64,000 nucleotides of DNA from Metarhizium brunneum (Eukaryota > Ascomycota > Sordariomycetes > Hypocreales > Clavicipitaceae): NCBI RefSeq assembly GCF_013426205.1, contig NC_089423.1, positions 3,844,001 through 3,908,000 of the forward strand, in the 5' to 3' direction. This document shows positions 35,049-46,625 of this stretch, in pieces. The notes beneath the pieces are model-generated. The model was not told where the DNA came from. It saw only the letters and a list, made by a program, of their open reading frames with translations, and ran no database searches. A program made the position numbers and the translations under genes. Every line of letters starts with the position of its first letter. The stretch's first letter is position 1.

Positions 35049-36462
35049 GCGCGAAGATGTTTCCAAATAATGTTGGATCTGATTTATGTCTCTTTTCGTG
35101 GGAGAATCGGCGCGATATGGCTCGGAAGGGTTTTGTGCAGCATTAATTACAATGCCCCTTTGGATTACTTGTTCTGCTTTCATTTTGTTCTGCTAACTAC
35201 ACAAACGTGTTTTATCCGCGTGTCATTCTATTTACAGTATTGGCATGGCTCCGCCTTGAGTTTGCTGTATCTAAGAGCATTGTTCACTAGCACACACACT
35301 GTATGTATGGGATCGGTACTAGTTTGATTTTTTTCTTCTTTTCAGTATTGGTTGGAGCAGATGGTGAAGGCTCATACAACGGTATCCGGCTCAGAAGCTT
35401 TAATGACCCTTGGTCGTCCATTCCTTGGAAATAAAAAGGCCATTAACATTGTCAATTGAACAATTAAGACATATTGAATGTTTGCGGTGAACATCGGACA
35501 GTATCTGGGCTTTCCAAGTTGTAATGCGATATGACGCAATCATCCCGAGGACGTATATGTATATTTTGCTCCAGGAGCAGCCTTGGGCAGCTTTGTTCCC
35601 CTGGGAATCTCCATTCACCTTACGGGGAACCACGCAGTTTAGAACCAACCCATCGTTTATGAAGTGCCGACACTGCCGACACGACTTTGGCTAGCATTGT
35701 AGCTACTTCATGGAGTCGGCTCAAAGTCAAGACGAGTCAGACACGGCATATACAATCTTGATGGAAGCCGGCTATGAGATGATTTCTGGCTATGGGCTTG
35801 TTGTTGTGGGCGGAGTCTGGGGCAGAACAAGCAGCTTGATAGTAGTTCACATATATACAGAGGCCAAGTACATCTGACATGTCGTGGTTGGCTGTCTCCT
35901 AGGTTAAGAAGTCGATGGGGATCCCTTGCCAAGGTTTAGGGGACCGAGTTGGCGTTGGATACGACGCTGCCACGCGGCACCCATCGCGCCGGGACGGGAC
36001 AATTATTGAAGCTCGTGGGGATATAAAAAGAAGTTTTTGTGCGCGACGTGGCCGAGCGCAGCGGGCCGAGGGGAGCGCGTTTGCGGGTTGTCGCGACTCA
36101 AAGGGCGAAGGCGCGAGCGAGGCGGGGCGGGGCGGGCTAATTGGTTCGGAGAGGACCGCAGCCCTGTTAGTGCGGGACACTGGCTCAGAGGGGGACGGAC
36201 TAGCAGATGGGAGGTACGGAGTACTGCGCCACATAAGCCACGCCCGCGTCGGACAGGGCGCCATCGGATGAATGCACCTGGCCGTCAAAGGACGAGGCTT
36301 TTATGTGGGTGACAAGTGACGAGTAAGGAGTGACGAGGCGCGCGCCGTTGGCGAACGGAAGGCCGACAAGTTTACATAGAGATGAGATGACGGAGGATGC
36401 GGATGGTGTCGAGAGATAAATATGCATGGTCGTCCTCACTTGGCGATTGTTTCCATTTTGTT

Positions 36463-36502
<40 letters not shown>

Positions 36503-36598
36503 GCACTACACAGTAGACCACTCATCCAGGCAAAACCGCAACTACATCAGCAAATACACAAGGTATTCCTGGCTGCGCACCACAAGCACCCATTCACA
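35049..36598. other. intergenic region
   Basis: No gene recognised over 1.5 kb. Contains a GTACGGAGTAC copy at 36214-36224, GC-rich sequence at 35960-36200 and a (CAT)12 microsatellite near the right end in the leader of the next gene. Confidence 0.45.
36465..36500 (+). repeat. (CAT)12 microsatellite
   Basis: Twelve uninterrupted CAT units, about 100 bases before the ATG of the NmrA-like gene, so probably in its 5' UTR. Confidence 0.95.
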
Positions 36599-37336
36599 AT
36601 GAGCACTAGTACGCAGACGATTGCTTTTATTGGCGCCACCGGCGGCTGCGGCCTCGCCGCGCTCAAACGCGCCGTCGCCGCAGGCTACACATGCGTCGCG
36701 CTCTGCCGCACCCCGGCCAAGTTGGAAGCCCACTTCCCTGACAAGCCAAGCAACTTGATACTCAAGCAGGGCAATGCCCACGACGCCGCGGCGGTGGGCG
36801 AAGCGCTCCTCAGGCCATCGGACCCCACGGCCATGGTAGACGCGGTCAACTTCTCCATCGGCGGCAGCGTCAGCGCCAGCCTGACCATGGACGACCCGGA
36901 CGTCTGCAAGAAGGGCGTGGCGGCGCTGCTCGAGGCCCTCGGGGCGCTGCGGTCGCGTGGCGTCGCCGGCAGTCCTCTCCTGGCCGTCATCAGCACGACG
37001 GGAATCTCGGCGCACGGGCGGGACGTCCCCCTGCTCTTTGTGCCGCTGTACCACGTCGGCCTCAAGGCGCCGCATGCCGACAAGAGGGTGGCCGAGCAGG
37101 CGCTGTTTGGCAGCGGCGAGCGGTTTGTCCTGGTGCGGCCGAGCCTGCTGCTGGACGGGGAGAAGCCGGACAGGAAGATCCGCGTGCACGTCGAGAGCGA
37201 GAAGGGCGTCGAGCACAAGGAGGTCGGATACTTCATCTCCCGGGAGGACGTTGGCCGCTGGATGTTTGAGAACTTGCTGCAGGACGCGTGTCCCACGGAA
37301 CAGTATGAGCGCAAGGCGGTGGGCTTGACTTGGTAG
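36599..37336 (+). CDS. NAD(P)-binding Rossmann-fold protein, NmrA-like
   Basis: Single exon, 245 residues. The ATG at 36599 is chosen because the Rossmann motif follows directly (MSTSTQTIAFIGATGGCGLA, GxTGxxG); an upstream in-frame ATG at 36422 would add a Ser run encoded by the microsatellite. Other landmarks: VALCRTPAKLEAHF (dinucleotide-specificity region), GNAHDAAAVGEALL, SPLLAVISTTGISAHGRDVP, ADKRVAEQALFGSGERFVLV and REDVGRWMFENLL. This is the layout of atypical short-chain dehydrogenases with an NAD(P)-binding domain (PF13460-like). The substrate is unknown. Unusually GC-rich at third codon positions compared with neighbours. Confidence 0.85.
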   Translation: MSTSTQTIAFIGATGGCGLAALKRAVAAGYTCVALCRTPAKLEAHFPDKPSNLILKQGNAHDAAAVGEALLRPSDPTAMVDAVNFSIGGSVSASLTMDDPDVCKKGVAALLEALGALRSRGVAGSPLLAVISTTGISAHGRDVPLLFVPLYHVGLKAPHADKRVAEQALFGSGERFVLVRPSLLLDGEKPDRKIRVHVESEKGVEHKEVGYFISREDVGRWMFENLLQDACPTEQYERKAVGLTW

Positions 37337-38712
37337 GCAGGGCCAATGGAGAGGGTGTTGCAAATTGATATATGCATGGATGGGATGGCACTGGGCAATT
37401 TCGTCTCGTCTTCTTCTTCTTCTTGTAGCGGGCGTTTTTGGATGGGCTTGTTCTTTTTTGTTGGACTGAGCCATGGATCGATGTCAGTTACGGATCATTC
37501 CGTGGCGCAGCTAGTACTTACTTTCCGTAGATGGACGAACCGTAATGAGCTGTTTAAACACCTGGGGATGTTGGTCCTCTTTTTTGAGTTTGACTTGGCT
37601 ATTGCAACTGGATGAAGGGCCTTGGCAGGGGGTGCTTTCCTTGGTGAAAATGCGTGGCACCTTCTGTTTGAGCTGTTGCCCAGAAGCATTTAATGGAAGA
37701 TTCATTTGTATGAGTCAGTGGTGGTCTTGCATGACCATCTAGGCCCCCTTTTCTTTTCTTTCTCTCTCTTTTTTTTGCCAATGACTCAATGTAAGATTCA
37801 TCTATTCTAAACAGCTACAGGCAGATTTCGTCTGGTCATGACCTAATTAGCCTGCCCCCCCCAGTACTCCGTACATCCATGCCTTATGCATGATTCGCGA
37901 GACATATGACCACCCTTTAATGTGGCCAGTTGACGGCAATCGGCAGTTGCGTGTTGGTCTTCACTGCTTCCTTTTTTCCTGGACTTCCGCCGATAGATTA
38001 AGCATCAGGTGACGCTTGATCCCAAGTTTAGCGTTCCTTGGGACCAGGCCTGGCTTGACATCTCTCGGGCTTTTCTACTAAGTACTCTGACTCGGCAGTC
38101 GCTCAGGACTCCACATGCATCCCTGGCGGCACTCCCCCCGCATTGTCGCACATCTCCATCTTCACCCCTAATTCCCTGGTTTCCGCATCAAGAAAGGAAT
38201 CTCTTCTTCTTCTTCTGGCCATATTTTCCCCTTGGGTCCGACAATCGACCTTGTCAAAGTACCAATCCGTCCCCATCGCTCACCTACAGCACTGGATTAA
38301 TTGTATATACTATGTACAAGGCCCGCATTTCTTTAGTCGAGGTACCAGACATATCCTTGAGTCATTGTGCTGTTTCATGTTCATAACTATCACGCCTGTG
38401 GGAGCCCAAAGGACCAAGTACTGCGTTTCCACTACGTTATGCATAGGCATTCATGTAAAGTCAATTAAAGTACGGAGTACATAGGTGCATCGGAATCCAG
38501 GCGCACTGACCTATATATAAACTTGGCTGCACTCCCTCGTCTTTTTTTGAGAGTCGTGTATGTATTTTTGCTTGTCTACTGTCTACTCTCATCTTCACTT
38601 GGACACGGAGGTTTCTGGGAAATCTCCCTCACCCACCCCTTGATTCATTCATTTTGAAAGAAAAACTACTTCATTCCTTTCTAAATTTACTCTTCTTCCT
38701 CGACAAGCCACC
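37337..38712. other. intergenic region, promoter of the secreted lactonase-type gene
   Basis: No gene recognised. GTACTCCGTAC lies at 37864-37874 and GTACGGAGTAC at 38470-38480; a TATA box follows at 38512. Confidence 0.5.
38512..38520 (+). promoter_or_regulatory. TATA box of the lactonase-type gene
   Basis: TATATATAA about 190 bases before the ATG at 38713, followed by a C/T-rich leader. A GTACGGAGTAC palindromic motif ends 31 bases upstream of it. Confidence 0.55.
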
Positions 38713-39897
38713 ATGCTGACAAGACTTTTTCTCGTCGCCGCTGCGGCAACAGCCAGCGCATTGCCTTCCTGCAAAAACAACAACAACATCCCTCCCGGCA
38801 AGATGCCCAACCCTGCCGTTTCCTCCGTAGCCAAGCTCCTCATCACCTCCCCGGGCAACATCTCCATTGCTGAATTCGATGGCACCAAGTTTGACATCAA
38901 GAGCACCAAGAATGTCTCTGGCAACCCGACCTGGGTGGCCTTTTCACAGCCACTTTTGTATGCCGTGGACGAAAACAGCGATACAACCAGTCTCCTGAAC
39001 GTTGATCTTGCCGGAAACAAGATTAACCAGCTGAGCTCCACCAAGGGCAGCAGCGGCGTTGTCCATCTCGAATTCACAAAGGACAAGTCGCAGTTGGTCG
39101 GTGCAGGCTTTGGGAGCAGCAACATTGACATCTTCGACATCTCCAACGGCGGCTTGAAGTTCTCCAACGCCATCAAGTCGGACGACAAGGTCGGCCCCAA
39201 CACTGTACGCCAGAAGGAGCCGCACCCTCACCAGTCCGTCCTGGACCCCTCGGGCCGTTTCATGGCAGTCAACGACCTCGGCACCGACAAGATTCTCGTC
39301 CTCGACACCCAAAAGGCCTTTAACATCGTCAACCGCGTCGCCGTTGAGCCCGCCGGCGCTGGCCCGCGGCACGGAGCCTTCTTCCCCGCCGGAGCCAACA
39401 AAGCGACGCACTACTTTGTCCTTTGCGAGATCAAGAACCTCGTCTTGGTGTATGCCCTCCAGTACGGCGGCGCCAAGGGCATCGAGTTTAAGCTGACGCA
39501 GACCATCTCGACCTTCAAGTCTGTCGAGGCCACGCCCGCCGAAGCTGCTGCTGGAGAACTCGTGCTTGCTGCGGATAACAAGAATGTCTATGTGTCAAAT
39601 CGCTTGACGGGCGGGCAGACGGATAACATTGCCAACTTCCGCATTGCCCAGAACGGCGGCGAACTCAAGTTGGAGCTTGTGGGCTTCACGTCCACCGGAG
39701 GAGTGCGGACTCGCATGTTCAGTGCCTCCCTCGATGGCCAGCACCTGTTTGTTGGAAACCAGGGCGGCGCGCTGGGTGTCGTGGCCTTGAAGCGAAACGC
39801 AGATGGCACGCTGGTTGAGAAGCCTGTGGCGAGCCTTGATATGAGTCTGTTTCCAGGAGAGTTGGCCGGCCCTGCCTTTGTGCAGCAGGTTGCCTAA
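38713..39897 (+). CDS. secreted lactonase-type seven-bladed beta-propeller protein
   Basis: Single exon of 394 residues, start in CACCATGCTG context. The signal peptide (MLTRLFLVAAAATASALP) indicates secretion. The rest repeats a beta-propeller pattern: LLITSPGNISIAEFDG, NPTWVAFSQPLLYAVDE, VVHLEFTKDKSQLVGAGFG, QKEPHPHQSVLDPSGRFMAV, DLGTDKILVLD, GAGPRHGAFFP, LVLAADNKNVYVSNR and GQHLFVGNQGG. HPHQxxxDPxGRF and DLGTDxIxV with GPRH are typical of the 6-phosphogluconolactonase-like family PF10282 (cycloisomerase 2). Extracellular fungal members are common; their substrates are mostly unknown, so 6-phosphogluconolactonase activity should not be assumed. An Asn run (NNNN) follows the first Cys. No GPI signal seen. 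Confidence 0.9.
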   Translation: MLTRLFLVAAAATASALPSCKNNNNIPPGKMPNPAVSSVAKLLITSPGNISIAEFDGTKFDIKSTKNVSGNPTWVAFSQPLLYAVDENSDTTSLLNVDLAGNKINQLSSTKGSSGVVHLEFTKDKSQLVGAGFGSSNIDIFDISNGGLKFSNAIKSDDKVGPNTVRQKEPHPHQSVLDPSGRFMAVNDLGTDKILVLDTQKAFNIVNRVAVEPAGAGPRHGAFFPAGANKATHYFVLCEIKNLVLVYALQYGGAKGIEFKLTQTISTFKSVEATPAEAAAGELVLAADNKNVYVSNRLTGGQTDNIANFRIAQNGGELKLELVGFTSTGGVRTRMFSASLDGQHLFVGNQGGALGVVALKRNADGTLVEKPVASLDMSLFPGELAGPAFVQQVA

Positions 39898-40294
39898 GTT
39901 TGTGGGCCGTTGTGCTTTTTTTTTCTTTTCTTGTTGCGTTTTCGCTTTCATCGCTAGGCCTTGCGCTGCAACCACCAGTCATTGGATCACTTTCTTTCTT
40001 CAAAAAGCATATAAGGGCACGAGCTGGGCATAGCCGTCACTAGATGACGTCCCAATGTTCTAATTCAAGTAAATAGTAATGCCAGTCGTTCATTATCCAA
40101 CGGCCCTGTGCCAACTTCCAAAACATGCCATCTGTACACGTCAAAGTAATGCGGATCGGTACCGTCTATGGCCCTGTACTTTATGACCAAAAAGAAATCA
40201 TGTCTAGAGAAGAAAAGGTTTGTAATCCCTCCCAAAGAAACCCAAAATGTGCAGTATAATGACTCCATTCTTTGATATCCGGTTCCTGCTTTAC
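39898..40294. other. intergenic region between convergent genes
   Basis: 3' UTR territory of the lactonase-type gene and the aspartic protease gene; nothing else recognised. Confidence 0.4.
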
Positions 40295-42058
40295 TCACAG
40301 CGTCAGAACTCCCATTGCAAATACTCCCAAAACGCCAAACCAACTCCAGGACATTCTTGCTGATCCTGCGCCGTTCTCCTTGTTGTTGTTTCCACTGTTT
40401 CCATCCGGACTGCCACTACCAACTGGCTTTGACAGTTCATTCACTTGCTGCGGCGAACATGTCCCCACTATCGATGTCAGATCCGTTGACGAATCGATCG
40501 ATTGTGTCCTTGAGCCGCAGTTGGCGTAGGGCGCCATGTATGTCATGTTGTTTGAAATGTCAAACAGCACTGCCCCCCGATCCATCTTTGTTAGACACCA
40601 ATTCCAATATTCAGCGCACACGGGGAAAAACTCACCATACGCAGACCGCAAGAAGGTGTCGCCTAGCAACGCGAAGGACGTGCTGGGCATGATGCCCAGG
40701 TAGCAACTCGGGGGCAAGCCGGCAACCTCGCGAACCATCTCACTGTACGGAACTCGGATGGTGACGCCGTCAAAGTTAAAGTCCAGGCTGCCGTTCTTGC
40801 TGGCCAGGCCGCAGTCCACCGTGTAGAGCCCGCTGTCGCCCAAGGCCCGGGCGCCGACTTGCCTGGCGATGTCGTTGGCTAGCCTGGGCGGCAGCAGCGT
40901 GAGGGTGGCGCCCGTATCCATGAAGACGGGCATGGTGGCGCCCGTCAGGTCGGCCGTCCTCCCGGACTCGGGCGTGTGCTGGACCGACTTCATTTTTATC
41001 CAGAAGCGCGTCACGCCGTCGGGGGACTTGTCGCCGGGGATCAGCGGCAGCGGCGCCAGCCTGCCCGAGAACTTGGCCGTGTCGACGCCGCCCATGACGA
41101 CGACGCCGGCCCGGTCAGCCTTGCTGCCCAGCGCGACACTGTAGGCCTTGGTCTTGGTGATGCCCTGGTCTGCGAGCTGGTCGACAAAGTTCTTGTAGCC
41201 CGTGTTAATGCCGACGCCGTGCCCGATGCCCAGGATACCCGAGAACTGGTCCTTGGTGGATTGCGCCACGCCGAACTGCACCTGCTTCATCTGCCGCGAG
41301 TTGACGAGCGCAATGTCGTCGAGGAAGTAGGTGACTTGGGCGGAGCCGATGCCGTACCGGAGCTCCGTACTCAGGTTGCTTCCTTTCGACGACGAGGACC
41401 GGAGGGGGTTGTATTGCCCGACGGCCTGGCAGAACCGGTTGTCCGCGGATGCGGGGAGATTCGTGCAGTCCGGGTTGACCCAGAGCTCGAACGATCCCGT
41501 GTCGAGTTGCGCAAAGACTTTTTGAATGGGATTTCCTATGTTGACTGGATTTTTTTTTGGGTCGGGGTCAGTGGCTTGCTGAACATGGCTCTTGTTGTTC
41601 TAATGAACAGAGGGTAGTAAAACTCAATGGGAGGACAACTTACGTTGGACATAGTAGGCGACGTCTGAGCGGTTCTCAAGCCGGACCTCGACGTCTCTCT
41701 TATCCAAGCGTGTCTCGACATGGAGGACAGGAAGCGTCAGGTGGCCCGGCGAGATGTCGCCGTCGGGAGGCCCTTGCTTGGGATCTTGCTGGAACGAGTT
41801 GAAGGATGAGTCTTGGCCGTCTTGTGTGGCCTCAAGACTCCCAGCTGCGTTGTGACGTTGCGAAAGCTGAGGCATCGGTAGCGTTCCCACGGACAGGGTA
41901 TCGCCTACAACAGGCAGCTCCCTGGACGGCATGTCCGCGACGATGTTTTCCGCGCGAATCTCCTCCCCAAAGAACCTTGATTCATTACGTACTTGCGGCC
42001 ACCCGTGTACAGACAGAGAAAGCGAAACCACGGCCGAGGTTATCACAAGAGACACCAT
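40295..42058 (-). CDS. GPI-anchored aspartic protease (yapsin/candidapepsin-like, A1 family)
   Basis: Two minus-strand exons, 42058-41644 and 41544-40295, give 554 residues; the start is the ATG at 42058 (MVSLVITSAVVSLSLSVHG, signal peptide). A propeptide with KR-type sites (ETRLDKRDVEVRLENRSDVA) leads into YYVQ-LNIGNPIQKVFAQLDTG, carrying the first catalytic DTGS. The second catalytic site is VFMDTGATLTLLP, with SSKGSNLSTELRYGIGSAQV, GILGIGHG and ISNNMTYMAPYANCGS in between and after. The Ser/Gly/Asn-rich tail and the terminal hydrophobic stretch (WSWFGVLGVFAMGVLTL) form a GPI signal. Family role: cleaving surface and secreted proteins. One uncertainty is a GTGAGT...AAAG segment of 50 nt (about 40636-40585) inside exon 2 that looks like an intron, but removing it shifts the frame into a stop, so I left it in. 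Confidence 0.88.
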
Positions 42059-44937
42059 TTTGGGGGACACAGACTCTCACTTGTCGGCCCAAATAGAATT
42101 TCAGAAAACCACCCCGAGGCTGCTCTATAACAAAAACACATGAAGAAATTCTAGACAAGACAAAGGAAGGAAGAATGTATTTCTCTAGTCATAACAGGCA
42201 AGTTGACTGTTTCCAAGGGAAACAATTGGAAAGCATATATCCCTTTACAAACAGGCAGCCGGCAAGCGCAGATTCCGGCAGCACATGGCCGCGCCAGCCC
42301 TCGCTTTACAGCCCAACAGAGGCAGATGGCGAGGCGGCAAGGCAGAGCGATAACGAACCCAGGTCTCGGCATTTTTTTTTTTTGAAACAAGGGAGTTTGC
42401 GGAGGACTAGACGCGTGTGCAAGTGCAGGCCATACGAGATGAGGCGGGAGGCCAAGAGTCTGGACGACGAGAGCCTTAAAAATAGACGTAGTTTGGCTTC
42501 CGTCCGCGCCGATCCTGGAACTGGAACGAAGCTGTGGTAAAGACTGGGCGTCTGGTGTTTTGGCGTCTCAGAATGAGCTCCTGATGAAGGATTCGACATG
42601 TTGTTACAGGGGCGCGGCCGGGAAGCCCCCCATCCTGTTACAGGTCACCGATCGACCGACGGGTCGAAATGAGATTCGACAAGACATTGGATAGAAAGTT
42701 TGTTGCAAACAGACGCCAAGCTATCGTTCGTCCGGACGAACGGGGAGAGAGAGTCGATTGTGTGGTGGTTTTGCTTCTGGGCTGCAACAAGCTCGGTTGT
42801 TGGCATAGTAGTCGATGGAAAAGCAACAAGACAATTTTGATCTGGGTAATGAGAAGAGTTGAGAGGAGGAGGCTGAGACGGCAACTTGTGCAGGTTTCTT
42901 GGATGCGATATGCCGAGCCGGTGTCAAGTACCACCACGGCTTGTCCAATGATGTCGCCTACCGACGGCCTCGAAAGGGTGAACGAAAAGGGTAAATAGAG
43001 GTGCTGATCGGGCGTAAAGTCTGGGGCTAAGCTTTTTGCCGAGACACCATCTGTTGTTTAATGCTCGTTGCTAACATTTGCCAACACCAAAGGGCAGCCA
43101 GCCAGGCGCTCTGAAGATCAAACGACTACTGCGCCGCCACGCAGCCGTCGTGGCTATCAAGTAAGCAACAGAGCGGAGAGGAGCTGTACGAGCAGGCTAC
43201 TCTACTCTACAGCGACGGCCGTCAAAGTCTTGGATCTGAGCTGCTGTACGGCAATGGTTCAGTGGCCCGGCGGTTGGACGAGCGATGCAGCTCCAACAGA
43301 TGCTGACTTGTGTCACAAACTCGTCCACGGCACCTTTTGTCAGGGAATACGAGGGACACGTCACTGAAATGCGTCGAGATTGCGTGATTTGCGCCCATCT
43401 TTGAACGGGGCACGAGGGCCAACAGGCTTCGTGAGACCAGATAGATATTGGATCACATGTGCTCGATGGAAGGCTCATTGATGCTTTCTCCCTTCCATGA
43501 TGGATACGAGCCTGCTGAGCTCACATGGAGTAATCTGCCAGCAAAGTCGAAGAACCCAGTGCCGGGGACGAGGTTTCGGTTGCCATGAGATGAGATCCAT
43601 CTACATGGCACGGGGGCGCCTCAACGGGCAGATTCATATATTCAGGACCTGGTAGCCCAGAACAGACGTTGATCATGTAGCAAGTATACGAATTCCCCCA
43701 CGGACCGATTGAAAGATGATAAAGGGGCGGGCAGGGGAATTCTTTTGCAGTCAAGGAGCGTTTCCCCCAGGACCAAGTCATGGCTCTTTGCTGCTTGCTG
43801 GACTGTCAAGACACATGTATGGAACGACATAAAACCTCTGAATGCATCTCTTCCAAATTAGAAGCAGTGCGAGACACGGTAAAGAAATGCCTTGGCTGGC
43901 CATTCGGATAGCTCTCGGCCAAGTCGCTCCGAGGGTAAGGCATTCCGAGCCCAAGATGCAACTCTGAGGTCGCAGTCCCTGGCTTTCCCCATGTACGAGC
44001 CATGTATAGAAAATTGCCTCGGTCTCTGTATACAATGTGGGCGTGGCGACCCTGCGTGCCGAGGGAGATGATTGATGCTGGTACGGCACCCACTGGTTCT
44101 TCAGCTGTGTCGTGGGCCTCGTGGCTGCGAACTTGCCGCTTGTTTGCCATTGATGCTACGACCCTACTCGACGGAAAACGATGTATAATCCGTGCCGTGA
44201 GTCGGTGTTGGAACGCGTGGTGGATGGATGGATGGTTGACGGACCTGCTTGATGAGCTGGCATCGTGGGAGTTTTGGGCAAGCCGGACGCCGGAAGGCAA
44301 ATGTCACGAGAGCGACCAGTACGGCAGAGAGGGATTCATGTAGACGGTTCGTTGAAGTACCAAGGAGGGATGTGTAAAAGGGGAACTGAGAGGTCGTAAT
44401 TACCAACATGTTGTCCTTTACATTGTCTCAGGCTGGTACAACGGCCAGAGGGGGTTTTGCATCATGATTCATGACAAGCAAGTCATTCCCGCCCATTTTT
44501 CACACGACCAAAGGTTTGCGGCAACAATGAACCCTTTCCGTCCCTTTCTCCTTCCTCGCTCCGATGCCGCCATGGCCGCGAGGGGGACGAGTTTGGCATC
44601 GTCGGGCTTCTCCCCTCCCCAACCCGCGCATGGTCACGCGCAACGACGTCTGGCAAAATATGAGTCGAGTCTTTGCTGGCCCGAGTCGAGCGAGTTTTTT
44701 CCCCCCTTTGATACTGGTATGAAGCGCGAATCGACAGGCACGAAGCAGCAAAGGCCGACGAACGAGAGGCCGAGGACAAATGGCGACGCTAGCGGTCGTT
44801 GCTTCGTACCCAATTGGCACCCAACATTGAATACTTTTTTGTCTTCCATCACCAATCCATCACCTCGCCCTTTCAACCACAGGACGAGCCTGCGACCGAG
44901 CTTTCGCAAGACGCTGCCCGACCCGCCCCTCCCAGTC

Positions 44938-44958
44938 CTCTCTCTCTCTCTCTCTCTC
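44938..44958. repeat. (CT)n microsatellite
   Basis: About ten CT units within a C/T-rich gene-free stretch. A second imperfect (CT)n tract lies at 45487-45516. Confidence 0.85.
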
Positions 44959-45486
44959 GTGAGAACGGCCGGACCGCGGCGCTTTGGCCTTTGGTCCCTC
45001 TGCCAGAACTTGGGGCTCTGGTCGATGCGTTGTCATGCAGCGTGTCCTGCAAGATGTCAAAGACGTGCTTGCCAATGGCTGAGCCGCCGCCAGTGTTACA
45101 TGCTGCTCCGTACATGATGAACATGCTGCATGGGCGTCTCACGCTTTCTCGACTCCGGTTCTCGCAAGTCCCCCCCCGTCCATGCATGGTTTTCCAGCCC
45201 GCCGAGCTGTGTTTCCTTTCCCTTTCCTCTTGTGCCCTTGCCACCATCCTCCTTGGTGTCGACGATATGGGAATTGTCCGTCTCTCTCGCCCTTGAACCC
45301 CAAGGACAAAGGCAAATACAAGCATCTTCCATGTTCATATGGGGATCGGCGCGGACAAGGCCGAGAGGGGAGGCGGCGCGCTGCAGATACATGCTTCGTC
45401 TTTGTACGCCGCCGCGACGTGAGCAAATCACGCATCTCTTGCTCCTTGGTCATGTGAACGGGAATTGTCCTGTGTTGCCCCAGGGC

Positions 45487-45516
45487 CTCTCTCTCTCTCT
45501 CTTTCTCTCTCTCTCT
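45487..45516. repeat. (CT)n microsatellite, interrupted
   Basis: CT units broken once by TTT; the second such tract within 600 bases. Confidence 0.85.
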
Positions 45517-46190
45517 TGCGGACGAGCACGTTGCGAAGCAGTTTTACGCTGGCCGTCATGGTAGCAATGCCCAACTTGGTCGAGTTTGGATGCGTTGACA
45601 CTCAACTTCTTTTTGCGCATTGCCCATGTGGCCTGCTTCAATCTTCTGCTGCTCCATCAGGTGCAATCAGGTACATACATGGCAGACAAAGTTCATGATA
45701 GGTCCGGCTGGACTTTTCCTCTCACCTGCTGCATGCAGCTTGCCTTCTCCGCTGTTCCGCATTCATGGGAGCTATCCGGGCCCGAGGAAGACAGATGACC
45801 CTATCTATGCAAGTCGCGTATGCAAGCTCTAGCGAGCAAAGGCCGTATTGGCCTGCTACACCGGCGGCCCCCCCCAAATGCATAATTCCCGGTGAGGGAG
45901 AACAGATTCAACAGAATCTGGGGAACATCTCGTCCGTCCCCCGTCCTGGCCCCCCCGGAGGGGTTTGCGCGGTTTAAAAGGGGCCGCTCTACTCCTCCCC
46001 GTCGAGGCTGGTGTCTCTTGTAGGTTGGAGAGGAAAATGCGTATTTCTTTTGTGAGCCCCTTGTTTACTCTGCGCTGCCATTGTACGCGGATGGCCCTTC
46101 GGCATCTGGTTGACTAGCCTCGTGTCACACCGTTCCCTGATCCCCCATTTCAAGCACAGAGCCGCTGCGGCAAAAAGAAACAGGAGCGGC

Positions 46191-46625
46191 ATGTATATCC
46201 CGCTTCGGGAATCTCAATCTCGCGCGGCCGGGCAGGAGGCGCATGATCGCTCTGGAGGATTGGAATACTCGCCGCCATGGGTTGCGAAATTGCATCACGA
46301 GGCCCGCCGCCGGCTCGACATTTCCCCGTATACATCGAGAAGGGCATTGAATGGTGCTGCTCTTGGGAAGAGGCAATTCTCTAGTGGCGCCGCCGACGCG
46401 ACCAATGTCCAAATCGGCATCGCACTCGGAATCATTCTGGGCGTCTTCCTCATAGCCACGGGCGCTTTTCTCTACATGTATCGATCCTCCGTCCGCTTTA
46501 CCTATCGGAAGCATCGCCGCCATCACACCAAGTCATCCAGGAGCTCGTCCAAGAGCACAGAATCGACACCGCCGCCCGCCCCGGCGCCCCCTCCCCCTGC
46601 ACCAGAGGCAGAGCCACCCAAGTAG
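46191..46625 (+). CDS. small single-pass membrane protein, hypothetical
   Basis: Single exon of 144 residues from the ATG at 46191; the same frame is open upstream but only through TTG. The N-terminal half is hydrophilic and Arg-rich (YIPLRESQSRAAGQEAHD...). One strong transmembrane helix lies at about 84-107 (VQIGIALGIILGVFLIATGA, then FLYMY). A basic cytosolic-type stretch (RFTYRKHRRHHTKSSR) and a Pro/Ala-rich end follow. There is no signal peptide. The KRQFSSG before the helix could be a processing-like site, but that is a guess. The family is unknown. It lies convergent to a second small membrane protein gene of similar design. Confidence 0.6.
   Translation: MYIPLRESQSRAAGQEAHDRSGGLEYSPPWVAKLHHEARRRLDISPYTSRRALNGAALGKRQFSSGAADATNVQIGIALGIILGVFLIATGAFLYMYRSSVRFTYRKHRRHHTKSSRSSSKSTESTPPPAPAPPPPAPEAEPPK

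Larger units (their letters stand above)
42059..46190. other. large gene-poor interval
   Basis: No gene could be firmly supported over 4.1 kb. The best coding candidate is a minus-strand frame 44150-43806 (114 codons, MANKRQVRSHEAHDTAEEP...), with no recognisable domain. The stretch 44500-45900 is C/T-rich with many frames open at once and two (CT)n microsatellites. A TATA-less, C/T-rich run leads into the small membrane protein gene at 46191, with a 9-codon upstream frame at 46091-46117. Confidence 0.4.

Noticed and set aside
36542..37474. 310-codon minus-strand frame
   Set aside because: Antisense shadow of the GC-rich NmrA-like gene; composition (His, Arg, Gln, Ala) is typical of antisense reading.
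44464..45117. 217-codon plus-strand frame
   Set aside because: Runs through a (CT)n microsatellite and overlaps several other open frames; no domain.
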